DNA of 64,000 nt, from assembly GCA_014621425.1 (NCBI GenBank), contig JAANBB010000124.1:1-64000 (forward strand), in the 5' to 3' direction. Positions 55,684 through 64,000 of this stretch are shown in pieces (within the stretch, counting starts at the first letter, position 1; each line of letters opens with the position of its first letter). The notes under the pieces are model-generated. The model made no database searches. It saw only the letters and a program-made list of their open reading frames with translations, and had not been told where the DNA came from. This stretch comes from Cylindrodendrum hubeiense. Taxonomy: Eukaryota > Ascomycota > Sordariomycetes > Hypocreales > Nectriaceae. Made by a program: the position numbers and the translations under genes.

Positions 55684-57125
55684 TTGAGCGGTGTTTTTAG
55701 TGCCAGAGTCTTAGAAATTGAATTGATATCCGATGACAAGACATTCATCCCTTCGAATATTCTTCTGGATTTATATAGAGCGCCTGCGAGCCAAGAAGCA
55801 GCATCGGTCGTCATGATGCTCTTCTCGCCAAACGATTCCATTGGACGCATCGTGTGTTTCAGCTGCGGCGAGCTTAGGCTTGGAATGGGGCTCGTGCTCC
55901 CTAACTCAATAAGATGAGGTGCTAACAAGGCGCAGTTGCAAAGGCGCAACGAGTAAGCAGGCCTAAACCCCTTCCAGTCGAGATGCTACGGGACGATCTT
56001 GGCTCCCCACCCCGCTCGCCAAATAATGACGAGTGAAGTTCTGGCGAACCCCAATAATTGGTCGGCTCGCCATTTCGAATAGTGGATACGGGATGGCTTT
56101 TTTGTGGAGCGATCGCACATCGATTCCGTAGGGATGTCAAACGGTTGTAAAGCACTGTGAGTGGATGCCATCGCGCAGCAATCCCCCATGTTGCCACGCG
56201 AGACGAGCCTAATAAGTATAAGTGTATTAGGAGAGCTTGATGCGAAACATATCTCTCACTGTGAATCGAAGAAGTCACATTTAAATCCACACCGGCCCCT
56301 TGAATTGATCTAATTTGCAAATCCAGCATTACATGTTCGGAGGATCATAAGGCACAGCCGAATAATCGTACCCGTTCAAATGAGGTAGGATATCTTTTCC
56401 TCTCAAGAATTGCTATCAATATTTTGTTGGTGGGAACTATTGTCAGTACGGACTCGACCCGAACCTGGCAGTCGAAAGGATTGTCGGAGTTCGTGAGTAT
56501 GTCATGACTGTGACTTAATAATGCACAGCAACACGGCGGCACCGACAACAGCAGCCTAGGAGTCGCCAGGCTACATCCGTGTTCGACGCCCGAATGCGCC
56601 TGAACCTGGGCTCCAGTTTCATGGGCAGGCGTTCTGTCCAATAGTATACTACCAGCTCAGAATTCGAGATGCGGCTCACCAAGCTAGCATTTGTATTGAG
56701 ATGGTACAAAATAGGATCCCCCAGAGTATATCAGCATATTCGTATGCCCTATTAGCTTTATGACAGGGGAGGACTCGCGTATTCGATCAAAGGACGCAAT
56801 CTGCTCATTCGGCAGGTTGGCAGCCTGTGTCAAAACCGAATGGGGTTAGCGGGGGTTTACTGCTGTTGGTTGTGTGTTGTGTGTTTGCTTCGCGCAGCAA
56901 CTGAAAGGTGAAAGTGTTTCGATATTCGAGGCGGTGCGACTGCGCCACCCCCTAATTCTTAATTAATGCTGGCAGAGGAGGAGGCCTCAACTTTCTACGT
57001 TCCTAGCAACAAAATACCCACATAACCTAACTAAGACTATCTCAACCACATTCATATCGCGCCTCCTTACGTCCTCGCATTTGAGATTTGATAACGACAT
57101 TAGTTTGGCACACTTTTCGACAACC
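55684..57125. other. Intergenic, 1.4 kb
   Basis: Between the divergent carboxypeptidase and HET loci. No supported gene; several short frames on both strands without domains. Confidence 0.6.
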
Positions 57126-59538
57126 ATGTCCGACGACCTTTCAAGCATGGGGATCGATATGAACGATCCATCAACATGGTACATCGATGTAGAAACCCTT
57201 TCGGACGAGCAAAGGGAGACTTATGCTGGCACCAAGCGATTTTTAACTCAATTTTTCGGCAAGGAATTTGCTGATACTGCGGAATCACACATGACCAGAG
57301 GAGGCACCATGTCAAAGAGATGAAAGCTTGAAGGCGGTCGGAAAATGGTCAGCAAGTTCCACTCGCGCATCTCCCTCGCCATTACGGGCACCCACGCCAA
57401 TCTTTCTACGATGACCCGCGTGATAAAATCCCTTCCGATCTTAGGGACCAGGACGGCTCTGTCGGAGCCGAGCACTGTTGCGACCGGTGCCAACTCATGA
57501 CAGGTACAGTGGAAGGACTTCGCAGTCTGGTGAGTCCCGAGGGATACCAAAATTTCACCTGTGACCAAGTGAGAAAGGAAGCAGAAATCAGTGGCTGCCC
57601 TTTCTGCGAATTGTTGAGGAGGGTGATATCCCAATGCAAGACTTGTGGCAAATCGGCTATGAGGAACGACGTTATCCGAGTCTGGGGCATATCTGAAGAT
57701 GACAATGCTACGGATGGACACCCGTTCCGACCCGGCCCTCGACTCGAGGCTCTCAAAGCACGTACACCATTAGATCGTCTGCGGACTTCTGGGGGTGGTT
57801 CGCATCATGATCATGAGCTTAGCGTATTGGCTTTCCAAGGTTGGTTGGTGTCAACAATCGAGAACGACACATTGGCTAACCATTTATCAGAGAGCCCGGT
57901 CGCACAGTATGTCGTCGGTCGCCGGCCAGATAAAACACTTGCGCCAGAGCTCATTCAGCAGCTGCGCAAATGGTTAGATGACTGCCAAGATGGCCACGTC
58001 GGCCACGAGTCTTGTCCTCGCCGTTGCACACCCGAGCTCCCCACCAGAGTGGTTGACATCGGCGACGACAACAGTTCTTCAATTCGTCTACGCATTAACC
58101 AAAGTGGGACTCGTGGACAGTACGTTGCTCTGAGCTACTGTTAGGGGGGTGATCAGCCTTATAAGACAACCACTTCAAATATCGACAGCTATACGCGAAA
58201 GATAGATCCGAAAATTTTCCCTAAGACTCTGTCAGACGCTATTAAGGTCTGTCGCGTGATCGGCATAAGATATATCTGGATCGACGCCTTGTGTATCATC
58301 CAGGATGATCAACAGGACAAAGCTAGAGAGATCTGCCAGATGGGCAGAACATATAGGGATGCAACTCTCACAATAATGGCTGCGAGCGCAAAGAGCGTGT
58401 ACGCTGGGTTTCTCGACGACACAAAAGTCGATGCACCTGAGGCCAAGCTTCCTTTCCACCTTGGCCGGGATTCCTTCGGCGCTGTCTTTGTCCGAAGCTC
58501 CTTCGACAGCCACCCGTACTTTCTTGACGAGGAGCCAATGTTCAAGCGGGCCTGGAACTTTCAAGAGATGCTGCTGTCATCCCGTATCATCATGTTCGAT
58601 TCCTACCAAACAACGTTAAAGTGCGGCAGAGAAGACTTTTGGCCAGCCGTTGCCACCCACTTGCATTCTCAGTTCCGCCTTAGCTCTATTCTCAGCGACC
58701 AATACAGCACTCTCAAGGAGTTTCATCTTGAAGCACTGGCTAAGAAATACCTAGAAAAGTCCTCCGTTCTCAAAGCACAAGATGCGGAGGCTTCGATCTC
58801 ACTACGGGCCAATTCAGCACCCAGTGCCAGGTGTGGGCCGCGGTGATTGCTGAGTACAGCAGACGCGACTTGGCTATGCTCGATGACCGCTTTCCAGCTT
58901 TGGCTGGCATAACAGGGGAGCTTCAGAAGGTATGGGGCGGTGAATTCATCGCCGGTTTTTGGAAGGATTCTTTGGTGCAGCACCTTGGCTGGGTGGGAGG
59001 CATTGGTGTTGACGAGATGTATGCTGGCCAGAAATGGGAACGGAGGCTTGACGGTCCAAGCTGGTCGTGGATGAGCCATCCATCATCGGTCTCAATCGAT
59101 CCTGTTGCCATCTCAGACGTAGAAGTCTTAGGCTGCGAGACCGAATTGGCATTCTCAGACCAACCATTTGGACCAGTCAAATGTTGAAGCCTGGCGCTGG
59201 AAGCTCGTACGCTGCCACTGTTGGCCCTACGAACCAGGTCACGAATTCGTCCGAATGTCGACCCGATCTGGAAAAGAGCGTCCGCAATCATGCCCGCATC
59301 CATGGATGGCATCGCGCTGGACTTCCCCGAGCGGGGATTACCGGAGGGAGATTTAAAAGCGATGGTCCTCGGCATGACATGAAGTTCTAAGGACTCTTGC
59401 GTGGCCTTCTTGGTGCTTCGTAGGCTGGAAGGCGATACGTACGAACGCATAGGCCAAGCAGTGCTGCACACCGCCTTCAACGAGGAATGTGAGGCTATCA
59501 TGAACCAAGCTAAGAGAGAGGTGGTTGTCATTGAATAG
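57126..59538 (+). pseudogene. HET-domain gene, heavily decayed
   Basis: The chain can be followed across changing frames. MSDDLSSMGIDMNDPSTWYI (ATG 57126) stops at 57323, with a plausible continuation one frame off. Then comes a third frame with CCDRCQLM..GLRSL and GCPFCELLRR from about 57415. The HET core follows, GQYVALSYC, stop TAG at 58142-58144, GGDQPYKTT, DAIKVCRVIGIRYIWIDALCI and FKRAWNFQEMLLSSRIIMF. A frameshift near 58790 leads to EYSRRDLAMLDDRFPALAGI and GPSWSWM. More in-frame stops occur near 59186 and 59388 before the end at 59538. HET proteins trigger cell death on non-self recognition at hyphal fusion. At least five lesions make this a pseudogene. The TAG replaces the Trp of the family's LSYCWG motif, consistent with TGG to TAG. 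Confidence 0.85.
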
Positions 59539-59984
59539 GCACGGACATAGATCTCATATAACATATGTAAGCCTTAGGAGCTCCAAAATGTCGTTCGGGA
59601 TACAAAAATAGCAGCAATGAGGTTGAAACCCGGGTTGGCTTACTGCAGCAATATTATGAATACAAGTACTCTTTCTATCCGCCGCTCAACATATTTCACT
59701 TGCAAGACCTGTTGTCTTGGTGTTTTGGGATGAGTAGATATGGCAATCGGGCGAAGGTGGGATAGTCAATCTAAGTTGTTAACTTCGTTGCCCACGTCTA
59801 AGGCGAAATGCAATTGAAATGACAGCAATGATACAAGTGAGATCTCAAAATACCAACCATTCATCATGAGCGTTCACTAGCAAAGTCAGAACATGTCGTA
59901 GGTTAAAAGCTAGGCCTGTTTTGATAGCTATATATACGAAAGAAGAGAAGGTGACGAAGCAAGAAATATAAAAACACGTTCCAA
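59539..59984. other. Spacer, no gene seen
   Basis: Short AT-rich stretch between the HET relic and the small minus-strand frame that ends at 59985. Confidence 0.6.
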
Positions 59985-60372
59985 TCACAGGTAGTAGTTT
60001 TCAACTGCTTCCTCCATCAGACACACAGAAGTATTCCAAATACCTGGCGGCTCGATGCCTCCATCGACGAATCTCTCAAGCACCGCTTTTCCTAGCGCCT
60101 CAGCGCCTATTTTAAGCCCATTCTTGTCACCATTGGCATTATTCGAGTTGAGAAAGCTATCAAGCACATCGGTTTTGAACATCTTCTGAACCACAAACAC
60201 CCTCGCTCAATGGAAGGCAAAGAGGAGAAAACATACTCGACCACGACATTCTGGAGTGAGATGCCAGAATAAGTCTTGTCGACCAGAGCTTCGAATCCCG
60301 GTGGCGAGTCGAACTTGCCGCATCGCATATCTCCGGATTTGTTGTCGCACTGCGTATTCCTATCTCTGCCAA
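59985..60372 (-). CDS. Hypothetical small gene or gene fragment
   Basis: On the minus strand two adjoining frames look protein-like. One at about 60367-60237 has CDNKSGDMRCGKFDSPPGFEALV. One at 60200-59985 has SFLNSNNANGDKNGLKIGAEAL and ends GIWNTSVCLMEEAVENYYL. Between them is a GTATGT donor and a TTCAG end, but the phases do not agree, so splicing is unresolved. The CAG just upstream at 60372 looks like an acceptor, and the SGNH/FG-GAP gene ends only 50 bp upstream at 60422. It could therefore be extra 3' exons of that gene, a separate gene, or a relic. The family is not recognised. Confidence 0.35.
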
Positions 60373-60421
60373 TGAGAAGCCAGTATAACTTCAGTCATCA
60401 GTTCTCTGGCACATCATCAGA

Positions 60422-63400
60422 TTAAGTGGGCATGACGGGCAACTCGGGGTTGACGACGCCGCCATCATCATCGCCCTTAGCGTCAGTCATGCCGCAAGAT
60501 GGATTAAACGAGGTCGTAGCCTCGTTAGTCCAGGTTCCAAGAATACTCTGCATATCGGCTCGCCCGTTGCCATCTAGGTCAGGATAGTACTCGCATGTGC
60601 CTGCGACGTCGCCCCTGTACACGGGGTCATTGATCTTCCTCCAATCGAATGAGGAGCCGGACAACTCGGCTGGGTCTCCACGATCTCCGTTGTACCTGCG
60701 AGGCGCCATGTATTAGTGATCCCTTATTTCAGGCTAGCGAAGAGTTCGTAGTGAGCCTTACCATACGTAACCGTTACCGGTGAACTTGTCAACCCAGAGC
60801 ATATCGTCGCGGCCGTCACCATTCACATCAGCCCAGCGAAGGTTAGCCCGATCTTTGCCGTCTTCGAACTTGATTTGGCCCACGTTTTCCCAGCTATCGT
60901 CATCATTGTGGACGAAGCCGGAAACGCGGCCATTCTTCTCGATGCAGAGGTAGTCGGTGCGGTTGTTGCCGGTGAGATCAGCAAAGCGGACAGCCACTAT
61001 CTTCAATCAGTGGGTGCAGCGTACGGGGAGGATCAAAGCTGCCTTACAGTCATCAATGCCAACGCCCTTCTTCTGGCTGCAGCCCAGGTCAGGCACGGGG
61101 TTGGAGAGATGAGTCCACTCCCACTTCTTCCTCTGAGGATACTCGTTAATGAACACCTCGACCGCACCATTGTTCGGGTCGACGTAGATAATGTCACAGT
61201 CGCCATCACCGTCCCAATCCGCCAAGTGCAAGTCTCTTCGGTGCATGTCCCGGGGTGGAGTCCAAATAACGCCAGGAGCCGCGTCCCAAAAGCCGCCGGC
61301 GTCGGAGTCTGAGATGGTCGTCTTTCCGCGGTTGACGAATAAGGTCATTTTGCCAGTGGAGTGCGTCCACACATAATCCTCCATGCCGTTGTCGTGGCCA
61401 GCCATGTTGCAGTACTTGTTACCATCTGCGAGAAGCTTAGTCCCGCCCTCGCCAGTGCTTTTCCAAGCTCGCAGCCTAAAACGGTGCTTTCCGTTGTTCT
61501 CATCGTGCTGCATGAAGACATAATCTCTTCTGGGGAGATTTCCAAAAGCTGAGGCCGTACCGTAGACGCGCGCGAAGTGGATTCTGTTAGTGACGTCTTG
61601 CTCGTCGTTGGTCATATAGCCCGTCATTCCAAAATGCGTCCAGTCCTCTCCACTCTTGTATCCCTTGTGGAACGCCTGGCGCCAACCCACGTTTAGGCCG
61701 TCTCCCTCTTTGCCTTGTTTACAGCTTCGGCTGTTGGTCCAGGTATCTGTCATGCCGTCGATATCAACGAACAGGAAATCATCACGTCCCTGAGTGCACA
61801 GTCAGTGATAATTAAGGAGGATGATTGCCAAGTAACTTACATCTCCGTTAAGATCAGTAAACCGGATGCCTTTAATGTCTTTCACATCGTTGTCAGAGGA
61901 TCTCACACCCAGAGCTTGCCAGTACTCGGGCTTATCATCGACCCAGCCGTTGCGCCAGAAGCGAATGTTTCCGCTGTCATCAATGACGCCATAGTCACCA
62001 CGACCATCGCCGTCAATATCAGCAATTCGAACCCTTGCTTGCAGAGCACCCTCGTTCTCCTTGATCTTGTCGAGGAACTTGAACGTGGGGGGCTTGCCGG
62101 CAGCGCGGTCACCATCTCCTTGATTGACGGAGAGGTAAAGGTTGCCCTCCGGTCCGATGCAGACAATATCATCAAGGCCGTCTGCGTTCATATCGATGAA
62201 ATGGAGGCCTCGTGGAATACAGTACATGTGAGGGTACATGTCTGCAATCCTGGTGTACGTTCCTTGGCCATCTGCAGAGTTTTTCCTATACAAGCTGTCA
62301 GTTTATGGGGCCCGCAACTTCACTAAAGTGCCTTTGGAGAGGTTGAATCTCAGATGTGAAGGTAACTTGTGGCGGTACTCACCAAACACCAAACGCGTGT
62401 TCGGTTTCACTCAATTCATACCATCCAACGAGATCGTCATACTTGGTGTCGAATAACCGCGCAAATCGCCATTGGTTGCGGTCCCAGTCACTCTCAATGG
62501 TAAGAATAATCTGATCACCCTCAAATCAGCACCACATTCAAAGAGCCACAGCCGGTTCATGTACTCACGCCCTTCTCTTCTGCGTCATGCAGGTAGATCC
62601 CATCATGCTCACCAAAGCCACGCTGAGTCTTGCCTCCAGCGCCGATGCCACTACCGAAAACCTTGTCGCAAACGGAGTTGGCAGCTTCGAAATCACCCGA
62701 TGGCTCGACAAGTTTGTTGTCAGAAGCTGCTTCGTTGATCGCCTTGTAGAAAACGTAGGCCATCTTTCTATGTCCCTCATCCTGGAGTCTGCTGTTAGTA
62801 TATCATGACACTAACGATTCTGACGCTCGTACGTTGGGGTGGATTTTGGTGGTCTCTGCCGGATCATAATCGTCCCAAGTGATCCATCCGCCACCAGCTC
62901 CCGGCGGGTCCATATCCGCCATGTAGATGCATTTCCCATCCCCAGCTCGCTGTTTCACAAGCTCTCGATACTTTTCATTGATTGTGATACGCGTAACCTT
63001 GCCAGTTGCGCCGGTGGTGTCAAGGATGGTCGACAGCATAACGCAAGTATCAGCCATGCCATCAGCTCCCCAGATGTCATTCAAAATTTCATTCATGCGG
63101 GTACCAGCCTCTGACGGTGCTATATTTTGACTCGCATCATTTGTGCCGCCATTGATGATTATGATATTGGGCTATCAGATTTAATTAGAGAAGTTCAGGG
63201 TTAAGTATCATTGGGCGTGAAGTAAAATCGGACTTACCTTGTAACCTAGTGAATTTTTCAATCGATCACGAATCTGAGTAAGGACATCTCCAGGAACTGC
63301 CTCATGGTCCTATGCAGTAGTGAGCATTTGCCTTGCTGCTAAGATCTGGTGTTCAAACATTATCGTTCATAGTACCGGAATGCAAGCTTCCGACCATGTT

Positions 63401-63729
63401 GACATCCCACCCATCGAACCGCAGGGCGTCTCTCAGCGGCTTTCGGCAACTTTATGGTCGTTAGTGTCCATCACGGGTTATAATCAGGGAGTAGTCTACC
63501 CATTGCCGCTGCTCGATCCCACGCCGCTCATGATAGAGGCGCCAAGCGACAATATGCGCAGTGGGATCGTATCTTGCCGCTTATGTATGACTCCAAAATC
63601 CGCGAAGACATGGCCTTTAAAGGTCGACTTATCGTCCAAGTGTGTGATGGTGGGAAGTGCAGTGCCAAGATTAGACAAGCACGAGAGGACCGACGCCGTC
63701 AGCAACAAAAACTTGACCCAGCGATCCAT
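60422..63729 (-). CDS. Secreted SGNH hydrolase fused to FG-GAP/VCBS-like repeats
   Basis: Minus strand, ten exons: 63729-63500, 63449-63359, 63309-63238, 63171-62833, 62781-62569, 62519-62383, 62285-61841, 61789-61048, 60996-60762 and 60695-60422; 925 residues, all junctions in phase. A signal peptide (MDRWVKFLLLTASVLSCLSN) is followed by an SGNH/GDSL-like domain to about residue 320: SLGASIMSG (nucleophile Ser), NIIIINGGTNDAS (Asn block) and HPNDEGH (Asp-x-x-His). The rest carries FG-GAP/VCBS-type beta-propeller repeats, each with a calcium-binding-like DxNxDGxDD loop: IDMNADGLDD, IADIDGDGRGD, LADWDGDGDCD, WADVNGDGRDD and YPDLDGNGRAD. SGNH enzymes remove acyl groups from sugars, lipids or polymers. 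The propeller probably binds substrate or wall. The target is unknown. Confidence 0.9.
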
Positions 63730-64000
63730 GATCAGTGACTAGTGGTTGAGTATCGTGGCGTGCTGCTCGCTGTGGAAGATTTCAAATAGGGGGTCTTCTA
63801 GAGCTATATATATTCAGGAATACCTACCGTATCACTATCTGCCAAGGCGAAATTGAGAGGGCTCATGGTTGACTACGGATTTGACTCCTGGCAATCCCAA
63901 GAAGCGTTCTCGGCGCATGTGCCGGCCAAACGTGTTGAGCGATACTACCGAATCTCGCATTCAGGATCTTGGCGCTCGGACTTGCTGTTCGGGTAAGGCG
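63730..64000 (+). other. Promoter region and possible first exon at right edge
   Basis: An ATG at 63865 opens 43 codons (MVDYGFDSWQSQEAFSAHVP..) to the window end, where CGGGTAAGG supplies a good splice donor at 63993. It could be exon 1 of a gene continuing to the right, divergent from the SGNH gene. There is no domain, and 128 nt is too short to be sure. Confidence 0.3.

Overview
The window is nuclear DNA of a filamentous ascomycete (Pezizomycotina). The evidence is short introns of about 44-125 bp (one longer, 227 bp) with GT..AG ends and CTAAC/CTGAC-like branch sites, Zn2Cys6 regulators, a fungal PL1 pectin lyase, an OPT transporter, a HET-domain gene, a DUF7587 gene and a TDT/Mae1-type dicarboxylate carrier. 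Genes lie on both strands with kilobase-scale spacers and no operons. No rRNA, tRNA, CRISPR array or complete transposon was seen. All splice models below were derived by eye from splice sites, reading-frame continuity and family motifs.

Layout. 0-16 kb is a mixed, secretion-oriented region. It holds the 5' part of a glycine-rich secreted repeat protein on the left edge, a short-chain dehydrogenase (SDR), a PLAC8 protein, a secreted pectin lyase, a fucose-lectin-like beta-propeller protein, a Thr-rich secreted protein with a decayed neighbouring copy, and a TDT transporter. 18-37 kb holds a DUF7587 gene, then a block suggestive of peptide and amino-acid use: Zn2Cys6 regulator, D-2-hydroxyacid dehydrogenase, branched-chain aminotransferase, M20 dipeptidase, MFS transporter, M1 aminopeptidase and OPT oligopeptide transporter. 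Four of these seven are broken in this sequence.

37-48.3 kb looks like a small tailoring locus: SDR, Zn2Cys6 regulator, NAD(P)-binding epimerase-like protein, dihydroflavonol-reductase-like protein, a second Zn2Cys6 regulator and a SABATH-type methyltransferase. The epimerase and reductase genes share a divergent promoter carrying a duplicated CGG-N4-CCG module. No PKS, NRPS or terpene core enzyme is present.

49-64 kb holds a broken C2H2-like regulator, a small secreted protein with a Kex2-like site, an S10 serine carboxypeptidase, a heavily decayed HET gene, and a ten-exon secreted SGNH hydrolase fused to FG-GAP/VCBS-like repeats.

The strongest theme is gene decay. There are single-base indels in short homopolymers (aminotransferase, OPT, the first Zn2Cys6 regulator), an internal deletion (M1 aminopeptidase), and nonsense codons plus frameshifts (C2H2-like gene, HET gene). 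Homopolymer indels can be assembly errors; the nonsense codons and the deletion are less easily explained that way. Multi-exon genes in between (S10, SGNH/FG-GAP, SABATH, the 611-residue regulator) stay in frame across every junction.
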